A stretch of DNA of 64,000 bases from Thermogladius calderae 1633 (GCF_000264495.1 NC_017954.1:1116001-1180000); one strand, 5' to 3'. Positions 8,515 to 17,261 are shown, counted from the stretch's first letter. Numbers and translations: made by a program. The notes: a model not told the origin generated them from the sequence alone.

Positions 8515-8646
8515 GAGCCCCGAGAGGGGTAGGGGTAATGGGCCGGAGACCCGGCCCAGGGCTAAACCCTCCCAGAGGGGATGTAGCCCAAACCTCCCAG
8601 CCCTAACGGGCGGGACCCTCGCCCTTTAGGGCGGGGAGGAGGTCAG
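8515..8646 (+). ncRNA. Solitary TnpB-element right end / omega-RNA-like structured segment
   Basis: A run of GC-rich hairpins: GGGCCGG/CCGGCCC with a 4-base loop (8540-8557), GGGCTA/TAGCCC (8559-8589), GCCC/GGGC with loop TAAC (8600-8611), and CGCCC/GGGCG with loop TTTA (8620-8633), closing with GGGAGGAGGTCAG. This closing hairpin and tail resemble the right ends of archaeal IS605-type tnpB elements, where the omega RNA scaffold ends and the guide begins. No plus-strand tnpB precedes it, so it looks like a leftover of an older insertion into the DUF488 gene that follows. Assignment is by pattern recognition only. Confidence 0.5.
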
Positions 8647-8648
8647 CG

Positions 8649-9026
8649 GGGTTTTCCCGACCCGAGCTCGAGAAGGCGCTGGGAGAGAAGGGGTTTGAGT
8701 ACAGGTGGATGGGTGCCCTCGGCGCCCTCGGCATCAGGTACGAGAGCAGGTTCAGGTGCGTCGACTCGCCGACTTTCAACTCGTACGTCAACTACCTCGT
8801 CTTCAGCGAAGAGGCGCGGAGTGCGTTGAGGGAGCTCGCGGGCCTGGCCTCGGAGAGGAAGACCGCGCTGCTATGCCGCGAGAGGGACCCTAGGTTCTGC
8901 CACAGGCAGTATATAGCCGACTACCTGGTCCACCTCGGCTTCTCCATCGTGCACGTAGTGGGGAGCACGACCCGGAGGCACGAGCCAAGCCCGTGCTATG
9001 CCTACCTTAGTGTGGAGCCGGGCTAG
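8649..9026 (+). pseudogene. DUF488-family gene, 5'-truncated
   Basis: The frame reads GFSRPELEKALGEKGFEYRW, later ALLCRERDPRFCHRQYIADY, and ends after VVGSTTRRHEPSPCYAYL. This is the middle and C-terminal part of DUF488, including the conserved CxxxDPxxCHRxxIAD motif. The family's first 40 or so residues (usually YTIGHS and VVDVR) are missing. Upstream, the frame has no ATG, GTG or TTG back to a stop at 8604-8606; the first ATG is 8709, inside the domain. The break coincides with the end of the omega-RNA-like segment at 8646. Its stop overlaps the stop of the convergent carboxylase gene. Confidence 0.8.
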
Positions 9027-10423
9027 GAGCCCAGCACCTCCGAGTACAGCTCCTCGACAGCCTTCTCGACCTTGGACTTCGGCCTCCCCCTCGTCTTCTC
9101 GAAGAACTCGAGAGCGATGTCGGGGAAGATGCAGTAGGTCACCACGTCCTCCTCGCTGGGGTTAAAGCCGTGCTCTAGGAGGCCCTTCCTACACTCCTCG
9201 AGGGCTGGCTTCAACAGGTCCGCCGGCCTGGCGTCGATCGGCTTCTCACCCTTCAACACCAGGTCTATGACCTCCCGCTTGATCGGAGCCGGTGGCCTCC
9301 CGTACATCCCCTTCACGTACTCCCTCACCTCCTTCGTGACAACGCTGTACCTGCCATTGACCACGTTGAGGAGGGCCTGTGCGCCCACAATCTGCGAGGT
9401 CGGCGTGACTAGGGGCGGCCAACCCAGGTCTTCCCTGACCCTCCTCACCTCCTCTAGGACCTCCTGCAGCTTGTCCTCAGCGCCGACCTGCTTGAGCTGC
9501 TGCATGAAGTTGGTGATCATGCCGCCGGGGATCTGGTGGTCTAGCACGTTTGGGTCGGGCATGAAGACCCTGATGTCCAGGAGGTCCCTGTACTTGGTGA
9601 ACAAGACCCGCTCAAGGTAGGAGGATATCTTCCTTATCACGTCCATGTTCACCCTCGGCTTCAACTCACCTGGTAGGGCGTAGTAGAGTGACTGTATACC
9701 CGGCTGCCCCGTCCCATAGGCCAGGGGGCTTATCGACGTGTCCACGAAGTCGACTCCGGCCTCTACCGCCTTAACGTAGTTCGCTATGGCTAGCCCTCCG
9801 GTGAAGTGGCTGTGTACGTCTACCGGGATCTTCAGCCTCGCCTTGATCTCCTTGACCAGGTTGTACGTGGTGTAGGGGTCTAGTAGGCCCGCCATGTCCT
9901 TTATCGTGATGTGGTCTACCTCGAGGCTCGCGATCTCCTCGGCGAGCTTCAAGTAGTAGTCGAGGGTGTGGACGGGGCTCACGGTGTACGTTATAGTCCC
10001 CTGAACGACCGCCCCCAGCTTCCTGGCCTTCTTTATGCTGACTGCCATGTTCCTAACGTCGTTTAAGGCGTCGAAGACTCTGAAGACGTCTATACCGTTC
10101 TTGTAGGAGAGCTCCACGAACTTCTCGACTACGTCGTCGGGGTAGTGCCTGTAGCCCACGAGGTTCTGTCCCCTCAAGAGCATCTGGAGCTTGGTCTTCC
10201 TCACCCTCTCTCTAACGAGCCTGAGCCTCTCCCACGGGTCCTCCTTCAAGAACCTCAACATGACGTCGAACGTGGCCCCACCCCACATCTCGATACTGTA
10301 GAAGCCTGCCCCGTCGATTAAGTCCAGTATTGGGATCATGTCCTCTGTCCTCAACCTTGTCGCGATCAGGGACTGGTGGGCGTCTCGAAGAGTAGTGTCG
10401 ACGATCTCGACCATGGATAGCAC
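9023..10423 (-). CDS. pycB: Pyruvate carboxylase subunit B / oxaloacetate decarboxylase alpha-type carboxyltransferase
   Basis: The 466-residue HMGL-like TIM barrel starts with the active-site segment DTTLRDAHQS (residues 9-18). It carries the carboxylated-lysine region ITIKDMAGLLDP (K175) and the metal-binding HSH at 204-206, followed by the conserved PYC/OADA C-terminal domain. No biotinyl AMKM motif is present, so a separate biotin carrier and biotin carboxylase must be encoded elsewhere. It may act in anaplerotic pyruvate carboxylation or in oxaloacetate/methylmalonyl decarboxylation; the sequence alone does not decide. The start is GTG 10423 or ATG 10414; the latter begins MVEIVDTTLRD as in relatives. 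Confidence 0.88.
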   Translation of the reverse strand: MLSMVEIVDTTLRDAHQSLIATRLRTEDMIPILDLIDGAGFYSIEMWGGATFDVMLRFLKEDPWERLRLVRERVRKTKLQMLLRGQNLVGYRHYPDDVVEKFVELSYKNGIDVFRVFDALNDVRNMAVSIKKARKLGAVVQGTITYTVSPVHTLDYYLKLAEEIASLEVDHITIKDMAGLLDPYTTYNLVKEIKARLKIPVDVHSHFTGGLAIANYVKAVEAGVDFVDTSISPLAYGTGQPGIQSLYYALPGELKPRVNMDVIRKISSYLERVLFTKYRDLLDIRVFMPDPNVLDHQIPGGMITNFMQQLKQVGAEDKLQEVLEEVRRVREDLGWPPLVTPTSQIVGAQALLNVVNGRYSVVTKEVREYVKGMYGRPPAPIKREVIDLVLKGEKPIDARPADLLKPALEECRKGLLEHGFNPSEEDVVTYCIFPDIALEFFEKTRGRPKSKVEKAVEELYSEVLGS

Positions 10424-10442
10424 CCGGGACTACACAGCATGG

Positions 10443-10454
10443 TGTTATATATCT
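10443..10454. promoter_or_regulatory. Shared TATA region between pycB and the divergent gene at 10481
   Basis: The AT-rich GTTATATATCT lies about 25 bases from both expected transcription starts. It reads as a TATA box on each strand, so one site may serve both genes or two sites overlap. Confidence 0.45.
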
Positions 10455-10480
10455 ATGCTGACCCTAGATAAAAACAGGTA

Positions 10481-11302
10481 TTGTCGTTGGACACAGTTTG
10501 CCTAGCCGACAGGGGAGCCTGCGAGGCTATAGCCTGGAAGGAAGAGGCCCCGGGTGGACCTGTGGGGAGGCACCGGCGAGTGGTGATCGTAGAACCCAGT
10601 CTCAGGTCTGCCCTAGCCCTAGCCATCGAGCTACTTGTAAGGGGTAGGCCTGCGAAAGTCGTGGTCGCACCGGCAGGGGGCGGCTTGTCCAGAGAGAGCC
10701 CTCTCATACGCGGGCTACTAGTCGCGCTGCTGAAACTAACCACCCCCTTTACCCGGGTAGAGGTCTACTCTTGGAGAGACTACGCTGTTCTGTCAGCGGC
10801 CCTCGGCAACGTTGTACGCCTAAACCCGTCCGCTGCAGTGTTCAAGGTGTGGAGAAGGCACCAGCCATACCCGGTCACGCCCGTAGTCGTCGTTGCTGGT
10901 GGGGAGCCCCGCGACCTGGACAGGATCGCGGACTACCTGTCCGAGAACAGGCTCGGGCTAGTAATAGTAGTCTCCCCGGCCCCCCCGAGGGCTGCGAAGG
11001 CGAGCCCACTCGTGGTCTACGTTGTCTCTGACTGCTACGGCGACGTCGCGTGGTCGGCTAGCATCTGCCTCACCCCTTCCACGTCGATACACTCTATTCT
11101 CGCAGCCTCAGAGTGTCTGAGGAGCGGGAGGGCTGTCGTTGCCCCGGAGGGCCTCCCCCTCCTAGTTGGTAAGAGGTTGAGGGAAGCCGTGGTCTGGGCT
11201 AGGGACTTGAGCCTGGAAGAGCTGTTGTCAGCCCTGTTGACCGCTATCAACAGGCTCGGAGACCTGAAAAAGCTCTTCCTCCGGGAGCGGGAGACAGCCT
11301 AG
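10481..11302 (+). CDS. Uncharacterised protein, possibly glycosyltransferase-like fold
   Basis: The 273-residue soluble protein uses a TTG start (MSLDTVCLADRG) placed just after a TATA box. The N-terminal half alternates beta strands and helices (HRRVVIVEPSL, AKVVVAPAGGG). The C-terminal half has SICLTPSTSIHSILAASECLR followed by GRAVVAPEGLPLLVG and a closing helix. This echoes the C-terminal domain of GT-B glycosyltransferases, in which a TPS-x-x-E and G-x-P-V-V-A pattern is common, but the catalytic glutamate pattern is weak. I do not recognise the family. It converges on the P-type ATPase gene with 4 bases of overlap. Confidence 0.6.
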   Translation: MSLDTVCLADRGACEAIAWKEEAPGGPVGRHRRVVIVEPSLRSALALAIELLVRGRPAKVVVAPAGGGLSRESPLIRGLLVALLKLTTPFTRVEVYSWRDYAVLSAALGNVVRLNPSAAVFKVWRRHQPYPVTPVVVVAGGEPRDLDRIADYLSENRLGLVIVVSPAPPRAAKASPLVVYVVSDCYGDVAWSASICLTPSTSIHSILAASECLRSGRAVVAPEGLPLLVGKRLREAVVWARDLSLEELLSALLTAINRLGDLKKLFLRERETA

Positions 11303-13632
11303 ACGGCTCCGAATAGCCTGAACGCCATTATCTTCGCCGCGTCTGTCAGCATGAGTGTCACGGCGACCGAGTAGAGGAAGCCCACCACCACGGCGTGTAG
11401 TGGTATCGCGGGTATCACCCAACCTTGATAGACTAGTACAGTCCCCGCGATTATGTCGCCGACGATCGAGAGGGCCACGGTTAAGCTGGGCTTACTGCTC
11501 CAGAACCAGCCGGTCTCCCTGAAGTTGAGTATGTTGAAGAGCCCGGACAGTAGCAGGACGTAGAAGACGAACGTCCTTGTCTGGTCAAGCGGGAGGGCCA
11601 GGTAGTCGATCGCGATGTAGAGCGCTAGGAACAGCTCGAGAATCTTCACGAGGCCCAGCACCACGGATATGGTCACTAACTTCCGTATGTTCCACCTCTC
11701 TGGCTTCTTACTGGGCCTCAGCCTGTCGGTGCTGATCGAGAGGGTTACGAAGTCGTAGAGGAACAACATGAGTATCATGTGGGTCGGTGTTAGAACGGGT
11801 AGGCCGAGGAATAGCGTGGATATCGCGACGAAGTAGACGATCTGGAACGTCTTGACGACCTTGTTCAGAGACCAGACAACGATCCTCCTGTACACCATCC
11901 TGCCGAGCTTGATTATGTCCACTATATTCCTCAGCCCCGGCTTAGTGAGGACAACCGACGCCGACAGCTTCGCGATGTCTGTGGCGTTGCTCACGGCCAC
12001 GCCCAGGTCGGCCCTCTTCAGTGCGGGGGCGTCGTTGACGCCGTCGCCCGTCATGCCTACTACGTGCCCCTTCTTCTGCAGGGCGACCACGATGTCGTGC
12101 TTCTCTTCGGGTATCACCTCTGCGAAGGCGTCTATGCCCTCCACGAGGCTCGGTATCTCCTCCCTTGGCACTCCCTTGAGCGTGACCACTCTCCCGCCTA
12201 TACCGACGACCCCCGAAATAGTCTTAGCCACGTAGACGTTGTCGCCTGTTATCATGATGGGCTTGACGCCCATCTCCTTGATCTCCTTGATGAAGAGCGG
12301 TGAGTCGTCCCTGGGCTTGTCGTATAGGCCTAAGAGACCCACGACCTTGAAGACGCCGCTCTTCTCGACCCCCACCGCTAGGGGCCTCTCGCCTCTACTG
12401 CTCATCCCCTTGATCAACGTCTCGTACCTCGACTTGTCCAGGCCCTTGTCCATCTCGGCGAGTACCTGTGGAGCTCCCTTAACGGCCCTTACCTCTACAC
12501 CGTTGACTCTCGCTATTGCCTCTGTCCTCTTGGTCTCGGGGCTGAAGGGCCTGAACTCTAGTACCTCGACGCCTTGTTTCGAGACGCCTTTTTCTTTGGC
12601 CGCTTCTAGTACGGCCCTGTCGATCGGGTCTTTGCTGTCATCCTCGGACGCTAACAACGCGTAGAGTAGGACATCTCTCTCGGAGTACTCGCTAGAGAGG
12701 GGTACGACCTCCCTGACCGTTATCCTGTTCTCGGTGATCGTACCCGTTTTGTCCAGGCATATCACGTCCATCATAGAGCCCGCCTCTATCGCCTCCAGCC
12801 TCCTCACGATGACCCCCGCCTTCGCTAGCTCAATGCTCCCCAGCGCGAGTGTTATAGTGGTCATGGCAGGCAGTGCTATCGGTATAGAGGCTATCAGGAG
12901 GGTTAGCGTGAAGGGCAGTAGGTCGAGGAAGCTCGTCCTGCTCATTACGAGCTTTATGGCTACCAGGACTATGAAGAAGACGTCGGCGGCCAGGAGGCCC
13001 TTGGTTATGCTCGCAGTTATCTCCTCTATAATCAGCCTAGGCTTGCTGACCTGGACTAGCTCGACCGTCTTCCCGTACCTCGTCGACACGCCCGTCGCGG
13101 TGACCTTGACTACCCCCTCACCTCTCAGTACCGTGCTACCCGCGTACACCTTGTCGCCCGGGTTCTTGTCGACCGGGAGGGACTCGCCCGTCAAGGCGGA
13201 CTCGTCGACGATCAGGTGGCCGGTGACGAGCTCCCCGTCAGCCGGGACTACGTCGCCCAGCTTCAGCTTGACTACGTCGTCAGGCACTATGTACTCGGCG
13301 GGGACGTCGGTCCACTCCCCGTCTCTCAGGACTCTCACAACGACTCTCAGCTTGGACTTGAGGAGCTCTACAGCCTTCTCGGCCCTGTGCTCGTGTATAA
13401 TGCCTATCACAGCGTTGACGAGTAGTAGGGCGACCATGACGGTGAAGTCGACGTACCTCCCAAGCACGAACGATATAGCGGCGGCCGCCTCGATGGTGTA
13501 GGGGGTGAGTCCCGTGAACTTCTTCAGGAAGAGCTTGATGAGGCTCTCCTTCTTCTCCGGTACGACGTTGAGCCCGTACCTCTTGATCCTCTCTTCAACC
13601 TCGGCTTTTGTAAGCCCGCGTAGGCTGCTCAA
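11299..13632 (-). CDS. P-type (P3A) proton-efflux ATPase
   Basis: The 777-residue cation pump has TGES at 148-151, a PIALP core-helix motif at 251-255 and the phosphorylated aspartate in DKTGT (D294). It also has TGD in MITGDNVYVAKT and GDGVNDAPALKRADLGVAV. The length, the absence of metal-binding N-terminal domains and the PIALP motif place it with plasma-membrane-type H+-ATPases of fungi, plants and some archaea. It probably pumps protons outward to maintain pH or energise symport. The TTG start at 13632 is preceded by GAGGTGG. A minus-strand TATA (around 13670-13678) fits. Confidence 0.92.
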   Translation of the reverse strand: MSSLRGLTKAEVEERIKRYGLNVVPEKKESLIKLFLKKFTGLTPYTIEAAAAISFVLGRYVDFTVMVALLLVNAVIGIIHEHRAEKAVELLKSKLRVVVRVLRDGEWTDVPAEYIVPDDVVKLKLGDVVPADGELVTGHLIVDESALTGESLPVDKNPGDKVYAGSTVLRGEGVVKVTATGVSTRYGKTVELVQVSKPRLIIEEITASITKGLLAADVFFIVLVAIKLVMSRTSFLDLLPFTLTLLIASIPIALPAMTTITLALGSIELAKAGVIVRRLEAIEAGSMMDVICLDKTGTITENRITVREVVPLSSEYSERDVLLYALLASEDDSKDPIDRAVLEAAKEKGVSKQGVEVLEFRPFSPETKRTEAIARVNGVEVRAVKGAPQVLAEMDKGLDKSRYETLIKGMSSRGERPLAVGVEKSGVFKVVGLLGLYDKPRDDSPLFIKEIKEMGVKPIMITGDNVYVAKTISGVVGIGGRVVTLKGVPREEIPSLVEGIDAFAEVIPEEKHDIVVALQKKGHVVGMTGDGVNDAPALKRADLGVAVSNATDIAKLSASVVLTKPGLRNIVDIIKLGRMVYRRIVVWSLNKVVKTFQIVYFVAISTLFLGLPVLTPTHMILMLFLYDFVTLSISTDRLRPSKKPERWNIRKLVTISVVLGLVKILELFLALYIAIDYLALPLDQTRTFVFYVLLLSGLFNILNFRETGWFWSSKPSLTVALSIVGDIIAGTVLVYQGWVIPAIPLHAVVVGFLYSVAVTLMLTDAAKIMAFRLFGAV

Positions 13633-13694
13633 GTAGAGCCACCTCTACTCCGCGTCTACAACAAGTAGAATTATATTGAGAAGAGGTTAAGAGC

Positions 13695-14186
13695 CTACTT
13701 CGAGTGGAGCAGGTACACGTACTCGTCGTTCGCGTCCATCTTGAAAAGGCCGAGGAACGCGCCCCACTGGAGTATGTTCCGCTTAGCGTCGTTCAAGTGG
13801 AGGTGGTAGTACTGGGAGAGAACGCTCTCGTACTCGTCGGAGGTTATGACCTTCCTCCTGGAGAGCACGTCGAGTAGCGTGCTGAGCGGCTCTACCCTCT
13901 TGGCGTTCTCCCTCAGCAACTTCTTAACGTTCTTTATGTTGCCCGTCACGATTCTCTCGCCCAGCTCTGTGAGCACCACGTCGCCGTTGGGGGCGATCGC
14001 GACTAGCCCGAGGCTCTCCGCAACGTCGATTACGTGGGGCAGTATGTCGATGTTCTCGCCTAGCAGGTCCCCCAGGTTCATGGGGTCTGCCTTCCCGCCC
14101 AAGCTGTGGAGGGCCTCAACAAGGCCGAGTAGGTGGTCCGGTGTTAAGTAGTACGGTAGCACGATCTTCTTTGTATCTTGTGACAA
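13695..14186 (-). CDS. AAA-associated C-terminal-domain protein linked to NitT/TauT ABC transporter
   Basis: The 163-residue helical protein matches the stand-alone AAA-associated domain. In other prokaryotes this is fused to the C-terminus of nitrate/sulfonate/bicarbonate-type ABC ATPases. It begins LPYYLTPDHLLGLVEALHSLGG and has the typical two-part winged-helix-like make-up, with NGDVVLTELGERIVTGNIK. It is transcribed divergently from the ABC permease and ATPase genes, which supports a regulatory or accessory role in that importer. The ATG at 14186 is expected to be nearly leaderless given the shared TATA region. Confidence 0.72.
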   Translation of the reverse strand: MSQDTKKIVLPYYLTPDHLLGLVEALHSLGGKADPMNLGDLLGENIDILPHVIDVAESLGLVAIAPNGDVVLTELGERIVTGNIKNVKKLLRENAKRVEPLSTLLDVLSRRKVITSDEYESVLSQYYHLHLNDAKRNILQWGAFLGLFKMDANDEYVYLLHSK

Positions 14187-14205
14187 CCCCCTCTAAGCAC
14201 CCCGG

Positions 14206-14219
14206 TGGATATATTAAAT
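14206..14219. promoter_or_regulatory. Divergent TATA region for the ABC importer and its partner
   Basis: The sequence ATATATTAAATG sits about 25 bases from the ATG at 14186 on the minus strand. It lies about 40 bases before the GTG at 14255 on the plus strand, so it can serve as TATA box for both directions. Confidence 0.5.
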
Positions 14220-14254
14220 GCTCTGGATCCTAATAAACTTGACAACATGGAACG

Positions 14255-15754
14255 GTGTCTGCTTTGGTCCCGGAGCTCGTCGTGGCAACGCTTATGAGCC
14301 TCTACAGGATGTTCGCGGCATACCTTTTATCGCTCTTGATCGCCCTGTTTACGGGCATCGCGATGGCCAGGAACAGGGTCGTCGAGACGGTTCTCCTACC
14401 CATCCTAGACGTCCTCCAGTCCATACCCATACTGGGCTTCTTCCCCGTCGTCTTATCCGTGTTTGTCTACGCGCTGGGCCCGGGTGTGGGGGGCGAGCTG
14501 AGCGCAATAGTCCTGATAACGACGAGCCTGGTCTGGAACATGATCTTCGGCGTGTACGCGTCTGTTAAGTCCCTCGACCCCTCCTTCGACTTGATGGCCA
14601 GCGTGTACAGGATACCGCTCCCCCTTAAGGTGGCCTTGGTGTACGCCCCCGCCTCGCGCACGTCTCTTCTCTCCAATAGCATAATATCCTGGGCGGGCGG
14701 CTGGTTCTTCCTCACGAGCGCGGAGGTGATCTCGATGGGGTCCCAGACCCTCAAGCTGGTCGGGCTGGGGAGCTTCATATTCGACGCCTCGAACAGGGGG
14801 GACGCCCAGGCCTTCGCGGCCGGCATAGCAGTCTTATTCGCCGTCATCCTCGCAACCTACATACTCCTCTGGAACCCGGCTGTGGTGAAGTACACGGGGC
14901 TCGCCATACTCCCTGGTGTGGCGGCGGTCTACGACCTCCTCGAGAAGCTTACGAGGCTTTTCTGGGGGCTCGTGGTAAGGGCTGTCCTGAAACTCTGGGT
15001 CTACTCCAGGAGGCTCGCGCTACCTGCCACGGCCTTAATCCCGGCCGCTCTGCTGGGCCCCCGGGTGGAGCTACCCGGGGTCTCCGCCGTCACATTCTAC
15101 GATAACATGGTCAAATACTTGGACATGTTCCTGGGCAACGTCTGGCTGACGCTGGTCAGAGTCTACGTTGTAGTGCTCGTCTCACTACTAATATCTCTCC
15201 CGCTCGCGTACCTATCGCACAGGAGGAGGGCCACGGGGCTGGCCGCTTGTACGGCTGGGGAGCTCCTGTCGTCGATCCCGGCCGTGATCTGGTGGCCTCT
15301 ACTACTACCTGTCGCCCACATCGCCCCCTGGTTCGTCATGTTCTTCGTCTACCTCCAAGGCGCCCTGTGGTACGTGTACTTCAACGTCATGATCTTCGGG
15401 CTCCAGTACGTGAAGAGGGACGTCATCGAGCTGGCGGACGTGTACAGGGTGAGGGGGTTCCTGTACTTCAAGTCCGTGTTCATACCGGCCATGCTCCCCT
15501 CTATATTGACAGGTCTAATCTCCGCCTCGGGGGGTGCCTGGAACGCCTCTATAGCCGCAGAGTACATCGCACTCGAGAACTTCGAAGTAGACATGGGAGG
15601 GGTGGGGAGCCTCATAGACAAACTCGCGGCGGGGGGCGACGCGCTCGGGGTCTTGTTCGTAGCTTTATACATGAGCCTCGTGATAGTCTTGCTAAACAGG
15701 CTCGTCTGGCGCAGGCTATTCGCTAGGATGGGGTCGAGGTTCGTTGTCGACTAA
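14255..15754 (+). CDS. ABC transporter permease, two fused BPD domains (NitT/TauT type)
   Basis: The 499-residue protein contains two tandem binding-protein-dependent permease domains, at about residues 1-220 and 280-490, with 11-12 membrane segments in total. Each has an EAA-type loop; in the first the region around VYRIPLPLKVALVYAPAS is visible, in the second VYRVRGFLYFKSVFIPAMLP. Fusion of both permease halves is known for some archaeal anion-type importers. The downstream ATPase gene overlaps by 11 bases. No substrate-binding protein is encoded nearby, so the substrate (nitrate, sulfonate, bicarbonate or other) is unknown. Confidence 0.85.
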   Translation: MSALVPELVVATLMSLYRMFAAYLLSLLIALFTGIAMARNRVVETVLLPILDVLQSIPILGFFPVVLSVFVYALGPGVGGELSAIVLITTSLVWNMIFGVYASVKSLDPSFDLMASVYRIPLPLKVALVYAPASRTSLLSNSIISWAGGWFFLTSAEVISMGSQTLKLVGLGSFIFDASNRGDAQAFAAGIAVLFAVILATYILLWNPAVVKYTGLAILPGVAAVYDLLEKLTRLFWGLVVRAVLKLWVYSRRLALPATALIPAALLGPRVELPGVSAVTFYDNMVKYLDMFLGNVWLTLVRVYVVVLVSLLISLPLAYLSHRRRATGLAACTAGELLSSIPAVIWWPLLLPVAHIAPWFVMFFVYLQGALWYVYFNVMIFGLQYVKRDVIELADVYRVRGFLYFKSVFIPAMLPSILTGLISASGGAWNASIAAEYIALENFEVDMGGVGSLIDKLAAGGDALGVLFVALYMSLVIVLLNRLVWRRLFARMGSRFVVD

Positions 15755-16487
15755 GCTCACGCTCAGCATCAGGGGGCTGACAAAGAAGTACAAGGCTTCC
15801 GGCAGGGAGGTCCTGGTCTTGGACAACATAAGCTTCGACGTAGGCGAGGAGTTCATTGCCATACTAGGGCCCAGCGGCTGCGGGAAGTCGACCCTCCTCA
15901 GGATCATAGCCGGCGTGGAGAAGCCCGACTCCGGGACCGTGGAGTTCCACCTCGGGCACGAACCGAGAGTAGGCTTCGTCTTCCAGTTCCCCACCCTCCT
16001 GCCGTGGATGACGATCCTATCCAACGTAGCGCTACCGCTGCTCGCCAGAGGGGTGGGGGAGGGCGAGGCCAGGGAGAAGGCCAGGAGGGCCCTGACCCTC
16101 GTGGGGCTTGGGGAGTTCGAGGACTTCTACCCCAACGAGCTGAGCGGGGGGATGAAGCAGAGGGTGAACATAGCAAGGGCGCTCGCGGTCGAGCCCGACT
16201 TCCTCCTACTAGACGAGCCGTTCTCCAACCTCGACCCGCTTACGGCTGAGACCCTGAGGAGCGAGGTGCTCGACCTCTGGCTCTCCAGCGTCCTGCCCCT
16301 GAAGGCGATCATAATGGTCACCCACAACGTGGAGGAGGCAGTTTTGATGGCGGACAGGATCATAGTCCTGTCGCCGCGGCCCGCGAAGATCGTGAGGGAC
16401 GTCCGGGTGGACATCAAGAGGCCTAGGAGCAGGAAGATGCCCGAGGTGCAGGAGCTGGTGGACAGGATATACGAGTACGTCAGCTAG
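15744..16487 (+). CDS. ABC transporter ATP-binding protein (NitT/TauT type)
   Basis: The 247-residue ATPase has Walker A GPSGCGKST, a Q-loop in FQFPTLLPWM, the signature LSGGMKQR, Walker B FLLLDEPFSNLD and an H-loop in VTHNVEEA. The FPTLLPW and EAVLMADR segments are typical of SsuB/TauB/NrtD-like subunits. The start overlaps the permease end by 11 bases. The C-terminal AAA-associated domain often fused to such ATPases in archaea is absent here but is encoded divergently at 13695-14186. Confidence 0.92.
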   Translation: MSTKLTLSIRGLTKKYKASGREVLVLDNISFDVGEEFIAILGPSGCGKSTLLRIIAGVEKPDSGTVEFHLGHEPRVGFVFQFPTLLPWMTILSNVALPLLARGVGEGEAREKARRALTLVGLGEFEDFYPNELSGGMKQRVNIARALAVEPDFLLLDEPFSNLDPLTAETLRSEVLDLWLSSVLPLKAIIMVTHNVEEAVLMADRIIVLSPRPAKIVRDVRVDIKRPRSRKMPEVQELVDRIYEYVS

Positions 16488-17198
16488 CCGGGGGCCCGAG
16501 CCCCTCCCCCACCCCCACCGAGCACACGCTACGTATGCCACAGCGAACTGTAGACCGGTACGCGTGGCGGTGCTACCCGAGGCCCTCAACGCCGCTCTCC
16601 TAGCCCACTTGCCATACCCCAGTTCTAGGAGGCACTCGTTCACGTCCTCCTACCTCGCTTTGACAGTGCGAACCTCAGGTACCTAGGGGGCGCGACACCG
16701 CAGTTAAGCGTATACTGCGCCTGGTAATCCCCTCACCCCGCTATTTGCCTTGAAAAAGTCTCTGCGATCGGGGGCGCAATGGCCTCTCGACGGAATCCAC
16801 TCGAGCTAGGAGAGGCGGCGGCCTAGTACTGCCTCGGATACCCGCCTTACCGTCTATGAAACGTATACCACAGCAGGACGCTACATGTAGTACCCGCCCC
16901 GAGCTACAGGTTGACCCCGCATAGCCGCCGTCGAGAGGGAATACCTCGTAGTGTGATCCGCAACCGGCTAAGCCCTCACCGCGACCAATACTAGCTTCGC
17001 GGCACGAGCTCGGACCATATCATGGTGAACCGAGTGCGAGACCTTTACCCACACCTGGACTAGCGCTGACACTTCAGCCCGCGTCCTGGGCGCTCTAATA
17101 GGCGAGGCGGTTATGGAAGTACCAGAGCTGGAGGGCAACGTCCTATAGACTGCCGTAAGGCCGTCAGACCAGAGACCTCCAAACTACCATGCCCGCCT
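16488..17198. other. 711-bp region without a gene upstream of the defence operon
   Basis: All frames are interrupted frequently. Composition is even and contains no clear repeats, tRNA or hairpin series. It marks the left border of the DUF1156/DUF499 operon and may be decayed sequence. I saw no recognisable transposase remnant. Confidence 0.5.
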
Positions 17199-17210
17199 AT
17201 GAAAAATAAA

Positions 17211-17255
17211 CCATATATAATCAGCAGGGAGTTATTAATCATGCACACTGCTTGG
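17211..17255 (+). promoter_or_regulatory. Promoter and ribosome site of the DUF1156-DUF499-helicase operon
   Basis: The TATA box CCATATATAA (17211-17220) predicts a transcription start around 17241. A GGTG ribosome site (about 17254-17257) lies a few bases before ATG 17262. This rules against the longer open frame starting at 17199. Confidence 0.6.
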
Positions 17256-17261
17256 TGTTAT

